A stretch of 64,000 nt of DNA from Dissophora ornata. Its lineage: Eukaryota; Mortierellomycota; Mortierellomycetes; Mortierellales; Mortierellaceae. The stretch is taken from positions 38,930 to 102,929 of the forward strand of contig MU616581.1 in assembly GCA_025201705.1 (NCBI GenBank). Reading direction: 5' to 3'. The notes beneath the pieces are model-generated. The model was given only the letters and a program-made list of their open reading frames with translations. It was not told the origin of the DNA and made no database searches. Of the stretch, positions 45,212-56,608 are shown piece after piece. Every line of letters begins with the position of its first letter. Position 1 is the first letter of the stretch. Position numbers and translations under genes: made by a program.

Positions 45212-48022
45212 ATGTCTTCCAGCGACTCATCACCGACAATGGCAGACAGCGACACACAGCCCGTCGCCATCACCCTCCCGCCCGAAATCCTCGAGAGGAT
45301 CGGCTCCTACATCAACCGCAAGACGCTCCCGGAGGCGTGTCTGGTCTGCAAGTACTGGCTGGCGTGCCTACGCCCCTCCCTCTGGCGAAATATCCATCCC
45401 AACATATTCACAGGATTTTCATTTGTCCAGCAGTTTCCCTATCACTACGACCACGTCTACGAGCTCATCATCACTGTCCCCTGCATCGGTGGAGAAGTGA
45501 CAAAGCTGCTCGGCTTGCCCGCAGAACGTGAGGACGACCGAGATGCTGAGATATACCAGGAAAGAAAAAGGCAAGCCAATACCTCATTGTCTGCACCGGC
45601 GGTGCCATCGAAGACATTGATGGACTGTCGGCGTCTAGAGCTCTTCAGCATCCATTACAATGCCAATATGGAGGATATGGCGGATATGGCGGGGACTGGC
45701 AGGGGTCCCAGTGATACTCTTGCGCAGAAGCTGGCAGCCTTTGCCGGCGCCATTGACTCGATCATCAAGAACAACGTATCAAGTCTGCGCGAACTGAAAG
45801 TCACGGGCTTGTTCTATCAAATCGATGAACGCGTCCGCGACCTGATTAAGCAGATGCCGCGCCTGGAATCGCTCACATTGCAGGAATGGAAAACCTTGTC
45901 AGGCCCGAGTCTCTGCGAGCTCTTGCAAATCTGCTCCCCTAGGCTCAAGACTCTATCGCTGGAGATGAACGTATTGAGAGAGGAATTCTGGGACTTGCAG
46001 TTGTGGCGTGCACAGTGGGACACGGATCAAAATGCGAAAAAATCTGGCGGCTCGAAGAAAGACAACGAGTTTGAATCCAAGAATCCACTGGACCATACAG
46101 AGCTCACCAAAATCAAGACACTGATCATGGACAGATCAAGTCTTACCTTGCGATCGCTGCTTAACTTTGCGTCGGTCATGCCCGAGTTGAGGGAGCTTTC
46201 GCTCAGAGATACGTCTGGCATTGGGATGGAGAACGAGGACGATGAGAGCGACGGCTTCTTTGATGACGATGAGAGCGACGGCTTTTTTGATGACGATGAG
46301 GAATTGGAGGATCAGGATGGCGGTGGCGGTGAAGAGCTGGATAACGTTCCTAGCGTGATAAATATGGCGTCCGAGAACAGTATCGTTCCCGTTCCCAACC
46401 CCCCAGTATTGACCACCGAACTCCCCGTTGGCGGCACTGAGGAGGAGATCGCTGATACATACGCCGTTTACGATGATTACGATGATTACGACGATTACGA
46501 CGATTACGGTGATTACGACGATTACTACGACAACGGCCACGATTACGACGGTATCGGAACCTGGGGCGACGACGACGGGTTCGGCTACCAGGGCATGGAT
46601 GATCAGGGTGAAATTAACCCCGAGGCGATGCTATTTGTAGAGCCTAGATACATTGCCGCCGCCCATTATTCTGCATTTGACCGATCCAATTCACGAATTT
46701 ACCGCAAAATGCGTCAAATGCAAAAGTACTGCCCACTGATCCAGTCTTTTGATTTCTCGAACTGTCGGTCAGAGGGCTTGGACGAAACATTTTTCGGCTT
46801 TATTTGCGAGCTTTGGGGACCCCTGGCCGGCGCAAGCTCTACCTCAAGCATCCCCACCACCACCTTGTCGAAAGCTCCGTCAGTGTTGTCACCAGGACTG
46901 AAGGCCCTGATGATTGAGAACGTCTGTGCCTTCAAACCTAGGTTCTTTGATGTGGTTCTGCGCCACTGCGGAAACACCCTGACCAAACTGGATCTGTCCA
47001 TGATTCCCGAGCATCGCTGGAAAGACAGATCAGCGGTGTATGAACGTGAGATCAGGGATGGAGTCTACTATGACGGTGTCATCAATATTCTCACAAACTG
47101 TTCAGCATTGGAGCTGCTGCACGTCGAGCCCTATCCTGTCGATGCACGATCTATTGCGTGTCAGAAGGAAGAGTGGGCTTGCACCAGGCTCAAGTCGCTC
47201 CGCATCTGTATAGAGTTTGATAAAACGCCCTTCGAACAAGGACTCGAGTTTAAATCCGAGCTCGAGATGGAGGCAATGGAAAAGGACCGTGAGATTCAGA
47301 TTCAGACGTGTCGTCGTCTTGGATGTCTGAAGCGTTTGGAGGAACTGACTCTTGAAGGCGGGCGTCCCATCACGGCTTGCGGAAGTATAGCTTTGTCTCG
47401 TTCGCTGCTTTCGAATCGCTTCCGTGGGACTTTCGGCGTTGGAAAGCGCCGTTATTTGGCCCTGTCTTTGAATAACGGGCTGAGTGAGCTCGCTGGACTT
47501 GAGAAGCTCGAGTATTTTAATGTAGTCCATTTGGGACCACATGAGCTTAGAAGCACAGCGGAGATCGAATGGCTCGGTACTCACTGGCCAGCATTGAAGC
47601 AGATCGATGGGTTCTGGGATCGTGACATTTTGACGCGAAGGATCAACGAGCTGATGGAAGAACTAGGCCCCATGGAATATGTGTTCCCAAACCACACTCG
47701 GAAGAAAGGCATTCCACTCTATCCGGATCTGGATCAGAACAACGACTCTAAGGCGTTTCAACTTCGGAGACTTCGCAACCAACATACTTTGGTGGACGAG
47801 GGACTTGTGGGCATATTGCTGGATATGAACGGGCTGGAGACTGTTCTTGATGTCCCTGAGGAAGAGCGAGAGGAAAGAGTGTTTGTAAAGTATATGGACG
47901 GTGGGATTCGACAATCTTTATTTGGCCCTGCCGTGGGAGGTCGCCATAGCCATGAACTGATGTCGGATGTGATGCGACCGCGAGATGGACGCTCCCCCCC
48001 CCCTCTTGGGACTTGGTATTAA
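45212..48022 (+). CDS. F-box/LRR protein with acidic repeats
   Basis: 936 residues from MSSSDSSPTMADSD. The frame is open further upstream to 44945, but that part overlaps the divergent gene and lacks F-box features. The F-box is at about residues 22-62 (ITLPPEILERIGSYINRKTL, EACLVCKYWLACLRPSLWRN). Irregular LRRs follow (LRELSLRDTS, LTKLDLSM). A central acidic segment contains a 27-bp duplication (DDESDGFFD twice) and a run of YDD units. The likely role is substrate recognition for an SCF E3 ligase; the target is unknown. Confidence 0.8.
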   Translation: MSSSDSSPTMADSDTQPVAITLPPEILERIGSYINRKTLPEACLVCKYWLACLRPSLWRNIHPNIFTGFSFVQQFPYHYDHVYELIITVPCIGGEVTKLLGLPAEREDDRDAEIYQERKRQANTSLSAPAVPSKTLMDCRRLELFSIHYNANMEDMADMAGTGRGPSDTLAQKLAAFAGAIDSIIKNNVSSLRELKVTGLFYQIDERVRDLIKQMPRLESLTLQEWKTLSGPSLCELLQICSPRLKTLSLEMNVLREEFWDLQLWRAQWDTDQNAKKSGGSKKDNEFESKNPLDHTELTKIKTLIMDRSSLTLRSLLNFASVMPELRELSLRDTSGIGMENEDDESDGFFDDDESDGFFDDDEELEDQDGGGGEELDNVPSVINMASENSIVPVPNPPVLTTELPVGGTEEEIADTYAVYDDYDDYDDYDDYGDYDDYYDNGHDYDGIGTWGDDDGFGYQGMDDQGEINPEAMLFVEPRYIAAAHYSAFDRSNSRIYRKMRQMQKYCPLIQSFDFSNCRSEGLDETFFGFICELWGPLAGASSTSSIPTTTLSKAPSVLSPGLKALMIENVCAFKPRFFDVVLRHCGNTLTKLDLSMIPEHRWKDRSAVYEREIRDGVYYDGVINILTNCSALELLHVEPYPVDARSIACQKEEWACTRLKSLRICIEFDKTPFEQGLEFKSELEMEAMEKDREIQIQTCRRLGCLKRLEELTLEGGRPITACGSIALSRSLLSNRFRGTFGVGKRRYLALSLNNGLSELAGLEKLEYFNVVHLGPHELRSTAEIEWLGTHWPALKQIDGFWDRDILTRRINELMEELGPMEYVFPNHTRKKGIPLYPDLDQNNDSKAFQLRRLRNQHTLVDEGLVGILLDMNGLETVLDVPEEEREERVFVKYMDGGIRQSLFGPAVGGRHSHELMSDVMRPRDGRSPPPLGTWY
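46238..46530. repeat. Acidic coding repeats in the F-box gene
   Basis: A 27-bp unit (GATGAGAGCGACGGCTTCTT...) is present twice at about 46242-46297. GATTACGAC-type 9-bp units run from about 46469 to 46530, coding Tyr-Asp-Asp. Confidence 0.7.
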
Positions 48023-48114
48023 GCTTACATGATTCCATCACAGCGCACGTTTATTAAACTACATAAATATGATTAAATATTGGTTCTGGACTAGGGGATG
48101 ATGGGTTCAGTGGT

Positions 48115-49032
48115 CTACTGGGCCATGGCACCTTCCCGTCTTGTCACTGCACTCTTGTCTGTCGAGGGTGATGTCCACCAATTTGCAAACCAACCACTGC
48201 CGGTTGATTGCGTCGCTTGCTGCTCTTCGCTCTGACTCTTGTTCTGGTTCTGGTTCTGGTTCTCGAGATCCTCTTTTGGCCACATCAGCGGGACAGGGCC
48301 GCATTGAAACTGCCGATGCATGTACTCTTCTTGCTCTTCCGTCAACTTTGGTCTCCCAGCCAACGAGGGTGGAACCGCGAAAAATCCAGAGAAGAACGAG
48401 TTGCTCTGAGTCTGCACTTGCTGTTGCTCTTGCTGTTGCTGTTGCTGTCCATTCTGTGGTTGTAGTCGCTGACAGCCATACTGATTATTTTGTTTCGGGA
48501 TGACGGAGATGTCGATCGAATCTTCTGGGGTCTTAAAGCCGTTGCAAAATCTCTGCATCTCAATCTCAAGGGGACTTTCAAGTACGAACTCGACCTCAGT
48601 CGTGGCGTTGCTAGGAAGCAGTGTTGCGGATGTAGCATTCTTTCTTCCCGCAGTACTGCTGGTAGGCGTGAAGAGCGACGAAACCGCGGATGCCATGGAC
48701 GGTTCTGTTGGAGATGGGGCTACAGCGTTTTCAGACTCAAGCGGGACATCCGTCATAACCGCGGAAGGCGTTGACGGAGAGAAGGCAGCTGCAGATGTAA
48801 AGCTGACGGCAGAGTGGCGACGGGTAGAGATGTTGGGGTGCGAAGGTGCAGGTGGGGTGACGTACCATATCGATCCCGGAACTGAGGTGGCAGCGGGGGC
48901 TGGCCCCATAGAATTGCTATCAACAGGCTCTGTATTGTCGTTGAATGAAGTCTTGATGGTGAGCGGGTGTTTGTGGGTAGGCTGAGTGCTAGAAAGCGCG
49001 ACGGTGCCGGCATCAGTCTTGTTGGCTGTCAT
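48115..49032 (-). CDS. Unknown low-complexity protein
   Basis: 305 residues from MTANKTDAG (an upstream Met at 49080 is possible). Ser/Thr/Pro-rich first half, then a more ordered segment EFVLESPLEIEMQRFCNGFK, a poly-Gln run (GQQQQQQEQQQ), SFFSGFFAVPPSLAGRPKLT and an NQ-rich stretch before GWFANWWTSP. Not recognised. Short aromatic motifs in a disordered chain suggest a scaffold or adaptor, but that is a guess. It converges tail to tail with the F-box gene 92 bases away. Confidence 0.55.
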   Translation of the reverse strand: MTANKTDAGTVALSSTQPTHKHPLTIKTSFNDNTEPVDSNSMGPAPAATSVPGSIWYVTPPAPSHPNISTRRHSAVSFTSAAAFSPSTPSAVMTDVPLESENAVAPSPTEPSMASAVSSLFTPTSSTAGRKNATSATLLPSNATTEVEFVLESPLEIEMQRFCNGFKTPEDSIDISVIPKQNNQYGCQRLQPQNGQQQQQQEQQQVQTQSNSFFSGFFAVPPSLAGRPKLTEEQEEYMHRQFQCGPVPLMWPKEDLENQNQNQNKSQSEEQQATQSTGSGWFANWWTSPSTDKSAVTRREGAMAQ

Positions 49033-50587
49033 TGCGGGATACCTTATTGGAAGTGGATTAAAGGATAGACAGAGGAGCAATTGGTGAGGGGGTGAAGATG
49101 AGAGAAAGGGAAGGAAGAGAGGGGAGAGGAAGCCACGATGAAAAGATGACTGCAGGCCTGGTGATCGCAGTTATGTTATGCGAGGAGAAGTTTGACACCT
49201 TTGGTGCCGTGGAGTGACATAATGTGGAGCGATTCTATTTGCATGGTCGCACACTAAGTCCAGGCAGGAAAGGGCGCGTCTGGGATATGGGGCGCAGAGT
49301 GGGGGCGATGAGCCCACAGCGACGAATCAGAAACCGATGTCTGACTCGGATCTGTTTAAATGGGATAAAAATACGCCTGTGTCACTTGCCGGGGTGAGTG
49401 AGAATCGACAGTGAACGCGTCTTGGACGTGAAAGAGAGTGAGAAAGGGATTCCGCCAATACACGGTCGCTGCACAGCGCAGCGCCCGGGCGATTGCTCAT
49501 ATTACCAAGAGTCAAGAGACTTCGTGGTAGTCTCTCTGTCTAACCTCGGTTAGCGAGCCATGGGTCCTCCATCTAGATCCTACGTTCTAGTTACGATAAG
49601 GTCGTCTCGACAATGCTTGTCTCCCTCAAACTCTCACAGTTTCCCTTGCACCTCGCAAAGGACTTTTTGAATTCTGTCCCGCCGTCCTTCTTTTGTGCCA
49701 ATCTCCCTGATGGCCACGGTGTGTTCACCGTGTTTGATTACTGCTCCAATTCCTGTTTAGCCTGCGCCCGGTTGGGCCTTGGACAAACTCTATCCACTAT
49801 CCAGGTCAAGCTGGCCCTCGCGCATGATCTCGTCCAAAATCTAAGACCACATGTCTGAAGACAGCTGCGCGCTATCGTCAGCACTCCACATCATGCTTGG
49901 CGACCTGGCGATGCAGATATCGAGCTGGTCTCCTGGACGACAGTGTCGGACGTCGCCAGCGGGCCGAGACACTTGACAAGACAATTCAGACGTAAACAAC
50001 CTCCTGGCACGAAGTCATGGAAGAAGAGCGTCCCCTATTAACTGGCTGCTGACATGCGCGGTCGAGAGCTGAATCAGCAACATTGCAGCGGTGGCAATAC
50101 TGGCAACTGCGGCTACCATAGTCTGCTCCAACCGTCGTCAGGGATCTCCGCACGGAAGAAGGGGACATCCTCGCTCGCGGCGGAACATAGCTCAAAGAGG
50201 TCCATTCATTGTACGGAGACGTGGATCGTCGAGAGCGGGGTGGCCTCGCGGTTTCTGGAGCACAGCGTTTCCTGTGCTTTGCGAAATTTGGAGACTCTCA
50301 TGGAACACGGGGGATCAAAGCGGCGCAGGCGAAACAATAAATTCAAAAATAACGGGTCATCCACTCCCATCCAGGCTACCACAACTCATCTCCACACCCC
50401 GGCTTCCAGACGAATCAGTCCCTCAGGCACACACGCACATCAGTCCACGCGCAATCTCATCCCTTGAAGGTCCCTCATCATGGATGAGGAGAGTCTTGAG
50501 TAAATTGACTTTCCTCTCATTACGCTGCGATGCTGTGGATCAGTGCTTCTTCTACAAATAACACGCGCTTATTGATGATACATTGCC
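49033..50587. other. Intergenic
   Basis: 1.55 kb. An 81-codon frame at 49613-49858 (+) and overlapping frames at 50054-50561 (+) show no known motif. No gene is supported. Confidence 0.35.
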
Positions 50588-52508
50588 ATGTCCCGCGTCA
50601 TTGCTATTAACAGGATATTGCGGGAGCAGATTATACAACAGCTTCTCAGTCTGGACGTGAATGCCGCCTCTGACTCTGACGAGGACGGCTACAACGACTA
50701 CTATGATGAGGACGCCGAGCAGGAGTGGTATCAGCCCCAGGACGACCAGGACGACCAGGACAACCAGGACAACGAACAAGACGGGCTGGAGTGGTACCAA
50801 CCTGTTGCATTTCCAGACGATGAAAACGAAGATGCTCAACATGATGGCGATGACTATCAGCGTAAGTGGATGCTCTATCAGTGTCCGATGTAAATGGCGA
50901 ATACTGTGCACGCAATTATAACTGTCCCTGAACCTATGCACTTGAATCTTGCACTACATCTTGCAGCCTCCGAGAGTGCAACCGAATACTCTCTAGAAGA
51001 TCAGCCAGCAGAAGAGGAAACGAAGAAGAAGAAAAAGAAGAAGAAAAAGAAAAATATGAACCTGCCTTTGGCGGATGACGACCAGGTGGAAGCACAAGTC
51101 TCGGATTTGCAAGTGATTGGGGAGCTCTATGATCCGTAAGTCGTTCTTTCCGCTGCTGATGCTGCCTTTTTTTCTTTTTCTTTTTTTTTTTTTTTTTGGA
51201 CGAAACATTTTGACGACCCCCCTGTGTAATTCCCGTGTAAAGCCATCTTCGTCCTCCTTCCCAGCCCCGATGAACTCTATGTCGGGCCAGTGGTGAAGGA
51301 CAAAGTCGTCCAAAGGCGAAGTCGACCAGTTTTCAATGGATTGCCTCTAGTTTGCGCGCATGTGTGAAAATACGTTCCTTTCATTATCTCCCGAAGCACC
51401 ATCCGCGTGGAAGTTGGTGTGGGGACAATGGCTCGAATAGTCAGCGAGTTCCATAGGACGAGGGGTCGTCTATTTTTTTTTTTTCGCGAGCCATGTTTGA
51501 TGTCTAGCCTTTTTGATATTAAGCTTGTCGCCACGGCCCGTCTCCAATAGGTCAACAGATGTGGAGTATAGGTTCAGACTGGCCATGGACATGTTCCGCA
51601 AAGAGCGCAGGTTCACCCCAATGTCAAATCAAATCCTGGAAACTTACTTCACCTATGGAAACATGGACGAGCACAAGGAGGTCAAGGTTCCAAGCAAGCG
51701 CACCACTGGGATCGAGATCAAGCTCGAAATCGACATTCCCTTTGTCGTAGCCTCGTTTCTTTCGTCATACATGTTCACCACGCTCCTGTGGTACGACAAG
51801 GTTTATTTTGAGATGGCTCCAAAGGTGATTATAGCCTTCTTGAGGTACATCCTCGTCCGACGCGCTGTGCCCGAGTATGAAGATGATATCCGAAAAGCCA
51901 TTGAGATTGCAGACCGGGCAAAGACCGAACTCTCCAAGTGCTACGAGTTTAACAAGCTGATGCCCGAAGACGTAAACCAAACTTGCTCTACTCTGTTCGT
52001 GAAAGAGTACGACTTGCATGACATGCCAGAGAACTCTCTTGAGATCATGGAACAAGTCGTGGGAGTGAACTCGGCAGCAAAGGTACAGCTGAAGGATGAA
52101 AGGATGATCTACGCAAGAGTCCTGTGGGTTGAGAGCCCCGCCGTTGATGTTGAGGCAGGAGCGGAAACCGAAGACGCCACCACAACTGATGCATCTGCTG
52201 ATGTACTTGCTAATGTACCTGCCGACGGATCCTCCGATGACGCAGTCAGCGACGGGGACCTTTCAGAGACATATAAACCTGTAGTGACGCTGAAGGTGGA
52301 CCTTGAAGAAATGGCTATTGTGGATGGAGCTCTTGTTCCTGTTGCAGGAAAGGAGTTCTCTATTCGCTTGATATCAGAGGCAGCGACGTTGCTGCAGGAA
52401 GAGGCAATGATATGGGGAAAATTTTATACCCTTTCCAACGGCGTCACCTTTGCGCGACCGCTGAATGCGTTCCCGTCGTTCTATACTGAAGAGGACGAGG
52501 ATATTTAG
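50588..52508 (+). CDS. arb1: Argonaute siRNA chaperone (ARC) complex subunit Arb1
   Basis: Exons 50588-50861, 50967-51135 and 51551-52508; phases fit and give 466 residues. In fission yeast Arb1 holds duplex siRNA on Argonaute in the ARC complex and is needed for RNAi heterochromatin. Recognised by the order: acidic N-terminus, a run of ten Lys before NMNLP, then ELYDP joined across intron 2 to STDVEYRFRLAMDMFRKERR, later IDIPFVVASFLSSYM, RAVPEYEDDIRKA and VNQTCSTLFVKEYD. These match the Arb1 core. Intron 2 is 415 nt, much longer than others here, and has a T-rich tract (51171-51198) plus an open stretch after a CAG at 51266 that could be an alternative exon. AATAAA lies at 52568-52573. Confidence 0.8.
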
Positions 52509-52567
52509 CGATTGCGACGCCTTTTGGTTGCTTCCAAAGATTTTGAGAGGGGGAGGGAGCACTTAGA

Positions 52568-52573
52568 AATAAA
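52568..52573 (+). terminator. AATAAA polyadenylation signal of arb1
   Basis: AATAAA sits 60 bases after the arb1 stop codon. The stretch 52509-52817 holds no gene beyond this. Confidence 0.4.
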
Positions 52574-52817
52574 GAAATGACCGTCAATGCTACAGAGGTA
52601 CATATCGATGTTTAGTCTTGGGCCGTCTCACTAAAGGATAGCGCCAACACTGATGTCAAAATATCATGCAGACATTTTTACCACGGCTCCTCGGTGCATT
52701 GGACGCATTGTGGAATTCCATGCCCAACATTTACTGCTTGCTATTGCTCTATCGTTTTATATATTTGTCCCTCTAAACTTATCTCATGCCCAAAAACATT
52801 AGGTTGTGGCATCCCAC

Positions 52818-53307
52818 CTAGGCGTTTGCTTCCTGCACGACTGCTTGGCACACATCGTCGTCCTCAAGGACCCTGTCATGAATGGCCTTAGTCACCCTCT
52901 TGATAATAGGAATCATCGCAGTGAGTCCGTGCCTCGGAAAACCGAGCCGCTCCGTTTCCTCGATGAGTCCTCGAATAGAGCTCTTGGAATCCAACAAGAG
53001 AGTAGGGTGTCTGTCATGTAGGTACGTGTCGGCAAAATCTTGATTGGCGCCCATGCACGTGGCGTCTGCCGTCAGTGCCTTGATTTCGTCCATCAACTCA
53101 AGCCAAATAACATAATCCTCCGCAACCTTCTCAAGGATGGTATCGATAACCTCGGTTAGATAGTCCTTGACAGCCGTGGCCATATTCTGTGGTGATCCAC
53201 GTAGGAATTGATTCCATTGAGAGCCCTCTATACTTCTTGTCAGAGCATGAATCCAAGACGAAACAAGGCACGCAACGCTCAATTTCTTCCCAGTTATCCA
53301 TTCGCAT
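52818..53307 (-). CDS. Small unknown helical protein
   Basis: A conserved-looking open frame GSQWNQFLRGSPQN...VVQEANA ends at 52818. The frame has no good upstream ATG except an internal one at 53183 (121 residues). A better model starts at 53307 (MRMDNWEEIE) and removes a 49-nt intron (53276-53228, GTTGCG...GTATAG, with a CTGAC branch-like site), giving 146 residues beginning MRMDNWEEIEQGSQWNQF. The intron is short and its donor weak. The protein is largely helical (KDYLTEVIDTILEKVAEDYV). Family not recognised. Confidence 0.45.
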
Positions 53308-53927
53308 TTTGAAGATGTCTATTTGTGGTTCTCGTTTCTTGTGAAATGCCTAATCCGGCAAACATGCTGCTGCGAGACTACTGGCAACGGCTCTGAAGCG
53401 AAGAGGGAACCTTTCATATTGTTCAGGATTGGGATGCGTCGGCAAGACGTAACTATTGTTCAGCCGAACTGTCCGCATTGGTCGTCGACATGTCATGGGA
53501 AAATGTTATTTGTGTGAACTGTAAGGGGAAGTAATGTGTTGGTTTTTGGTTTTTGGAGATGGGTGGGTGGGTAGGTGGGTGGAGAGAAAGAAAGAAAAGA
53601 TTGGTTTACAGCGGAAAGAAACAGTTCCTTTGCCATACGCAGGTCAGTAAGCACAATGAGCCGGCTATCCTCCACTTCTTATCGCCAATGGAAAATCCAG
53701 TCAACAATATTTCTATTCTCAATAGCTCAACGCTTTTATCGAGGTTGGCATGATACTCGTCATGTTTCTATCATTGTCGCGTACACAGTAACGCGTCGCG
53801 TATTTTTGTGAGGCAGTCATTTATTTCTCTGTTTATCGTAAACTGTTGGTTAAATCAAAAACCCGTCAAGGACCTTCGTACAACCACATGCCACATGCCA
53901 CAGGCCTCTCTTTTTCTTTCTGTTCCA
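53308..53927. other. Intergenic
   Basis: 620 bases with no supported gene; GT-rich stretch at 53540-53580. Confidence 0.4.
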
Positions 53928-54248
53928 TCAATCTGAAGAAAAGAGTGCCTCCATCAATTCCCTGATGTTGTTCCAGATTGTGACCCAAATTGGGGAATCC
54001 AACGCGACTTCGTCTTCCACGACACCATCGAAAGTTGACACGACCCACTCAATATACCGTTGCTGGTCCTCATCAAAGCAGCACTTCATGTGATTCAACA
54101 GCGCGCTGAGCCGCTGAACAAGTATTTTCGATTCCGTATCGAGCTCACGGTACACTTTCGAAAGAATGAATGGAGGTGGTTCTATATCCAGCAGTATTGA
54201 CAAACGCAAAATTTCCAGGAGTTCATTACAAGGCTGAGCGATACTCAT
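53928..54248 (-). CDS. Small unknown protein
   Basis: 106 residues from MSIAQPCNELLEIL; the frame is open to 54419 but the extension is His/Pro low complexity. Helical and acidic, with LDTESKILVQRLSALLNHMK and a C-terminus WNNIRELMEALFSSD. Its size and helical character recall the neighbour ending at 52818, but I see no clear homology. Family not recognised. Confidence 0.45.
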   Translation of the reverse strand: MSIAQPCNELLEILRLSILLDIEPPPFILSKVYRELDTESKILVQRLSALLNHMKCCFDEDQQRYIEWVVSTFDGVVEDEVALDSPIWVTIWNNIRELMEALFSSD

Positions 54249-54852
54249 TTTTTGGTGCGCAGTGGATGTGGACTTGTAAGGGTAGGTATGGATTTGCAGG
54301 TTGTGGTGGTCGTGGCAGTGGTGATGGGGTGCTAGAAGTATTGGTGGTGGGTGAGTAAAGTTGGATTTGTCGCAAGGAACGCAGTTTACATAGAAAAAAT
54401 AAATAAATATGTCGGCCACTGCAATGTGCTACTCCAAATACTATTGCGTCCATTATTGTTTTTCTCTTCTGTTGTTCCTTCGAGCTAAATGTTTTTTAGC
54501 CGCAGCTGAGGTCATGACGTGTGTAAATATATGGGCTTTTTTTTTCCTTCCTCCCGGTTGATGTTCTACGCATCGACAACGCTGTCTTGTATATCCATAA
54601 GTTTTCAGAAGCCTTCAACCAGGCTGGAGCCCAGTCTCCACCGATTTCCGTGTCATCTAAGTCGGCCCGCCACGGCTGCCTAAATGCATCTCTGTAGGAT
54701 TACAAGCTTATTCATTGAATTCAAAGGAAATATGTGTGTGCGGATGAGATATGAAGGCAATTTGGAGTAAAAAATAGAATGATACATCATTTTACCACCA
54801 AAAAGGGGCCGTGCGAAAGCAAGTCAGGGAGTAGAAGGACATGTCAAGAGAC
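54249..54852. other. Intergenic
   Basis: 600 bases with no supported gene. Confidence 0.4.
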
Positions 54853-55150
54853 TCAACGTCCACTGGTTACTCTGTGTATAAAGGAGACACCACTGCATGA
54901 CTTGATGCAATGCCCCTCAAGGTCAAATATGCTGGATAGACCGAATGCATGGGAAATGGCCCTGTGGTTGTTTGCGCGGAGCCACATCCTCTGCAAGTTT
55001 GAAAAAAAAGAATTCATGTCTTTCCTAACCGACATGAGGTTCGTGCATATTTCTATTTCTACAGTAGTGAGTGCAAGCACGGCCCTATAATGCAAACGAA
55101 TGGCAAAATCAATGTCCTTCAAGCACCCATTCTCAGCTGTGAGATTGGGT
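54853..55150 (-). other. Possible 3' extension of the secreted protein gene in another frame
   Basis: Directly downstream and overlapping, a shifted frame reads CLKDIDFAIRLHYRAVLALT, then SVRKDMNSFFSNLQRMWLRA to a stop at 54853. It looks like real helical protein. It could be joined by an 86-nt intron with an unusual GAG acceptor (GTAGAA...GCTGAG, phase 0) or by correcting a one-base frameshift. Not resolved. Confidence 0.35.
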
Positions 55151-56068
55151 ATAGACGCCGGCGGGAGCGAGTTTCGTATTCTGTAGAGCATTCGCAAATC
55201 GGTTCACTGGGTTCTACGAGCCAGTTGTCAAGACCACCATCACCTCCTCTCTTTACGTGGTTGGTCGAAAGCAGTTCCACGAACTTGTCGACCAGAACGA
55301 TCTCATAATAGTCCTGCGCAAGGCGTTCTGCATTCGTAATAAGCCATTGCGTATCGACCGTGTACAGGATCTGCTCCAATCGCAAAGACTGCGAATCGAT
55401 CTTTGTAGCCCCTGAGACTTCACGAGTGAGTTTCATCTGGATATACGCGATCTCGAATTGAATGTCCTTTCCAGGCTCAGCACGGATGATCAACTGATTC
55501 AGTAGCCAGTCCCTGGGTGCAGGGATATCCAGATGCGTTGGAATGAGTCTCTGGAAGTTCAGCGCAGCCTTGTTGGCCGCAAGGATATTTGGAATATACT
55601 TGTCCGAAACTCTGTATCCAAAGCTATAGAGATCAACGTCGTCCAACTCGAATCTTGTATAGACATGGCGTGACTCCCGGAACCCTTCGAAGCTTTCGAT
55701 TTTATCCACGAATTGACGGTAGACGGTGCTGTCCGTGACCATGTCCCGGTGATAGGGTCTGAGTCGAGCCTCATCTGCGATCTTATAAAGAATCGTAGCA
55801 AGCGCAGAGGGGTGGTTTTTGATATTGCTGAAGATATCGAGAGCAGGTGCAGTAGGTTCGGTTGAGTCCTTGCCGACAAACACTGCGGTGGACACTAGGG
55901 CATCGTAATTGGTCTGCGCCAATGCAACGGCGGCTAGAGAAATAAAACAGTCATCAAAACATCAATTGACGCGTTCATATTTCGAGTATTGAAATTTGGA
56001 GGACGTGTTGCGGTGTGGGGCGTCAACATACCGGTGCAGAGAATGAGAAGATACTTAATGACGATCAT
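55119..56068 (-). CDS. Secreted protein of unknown function, two exons
   Basis: Exon 1 (56068-56032) encodes MIVIKYLLILCT; a 97-nt intron (GTATGT...CTCTAG) joins to exon 2 (55933-55119) as AAVALAQTNYDAL, forming a complete signal peptide only after splicing. 283 residues. The mature part has helical and strand segments (TILYKIADEARLRPYHRDMV, NWLVEPSEPICE). No membrane anchor, so likely secreted or vacuolar. Family not recognised. The frame that follows (to 54853) also looks protein-like; see the next entry. Confidence 0.6.
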
Positions 56069-56606
56069 TACAGCAATGTGGGGGTAGTAGGATCCGGTGG
56101 AAAAGATGTGAGGAAGAGAGAAGGAGTGTTGGAAATGCCAGAAGAGGCGACACAAAGAGGATATTTATACTCAAAGCAGCATGAAGTCCTTGTGCTTGGT
56201 GTGCTAAAGATTCGGTGGATTTCTCCCGATGTGAATGAGCAAAGCAGCCCCCTGGCTAGAGAAAGTGCAGCACGCTTAAGCTAAAGAAAGGAGTCCAGCC
56301 CCAGGGATGCTTCACGGACCCTGTACTCTTTCTCCAATGTATTGGAGTGTCACAGCGCTGTCAGAGTGGCGAGTCTGCTGTGTAATGCAGTCTTGTGGTT
56401 TACGGTGTGCTGTGTGCGTGCGTGTGCCCTTGAAATCCTGCAGGGTCAGTGCTCCGCCCTTGATTTTCCCGTACTTTTGGGCATGCTCCCCTTCGACAGC
56501 TGTCTGGAATGCGTTGCGTGCACTATAGGAAAGGAGCCACGAGATCTATACGGATATCTGCTTTATGCTTCAATTGACAGAAGGCCAAGACGATGGGGGC
56601 AATGAC
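56069..56606. other. Intergenic
   Basis: 540 bases; promoter side of the secreted protein gene. No supported gene. Confidence 0.4.
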
Positions 56607-56608
56607 AG

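Noticed and set aside
52595..52610. A 15-base match (GAGGTACATATCGAT) to positions 10-24
   Set aside because: Too short and without flanking similarity; likely chance or an old repeat trace.
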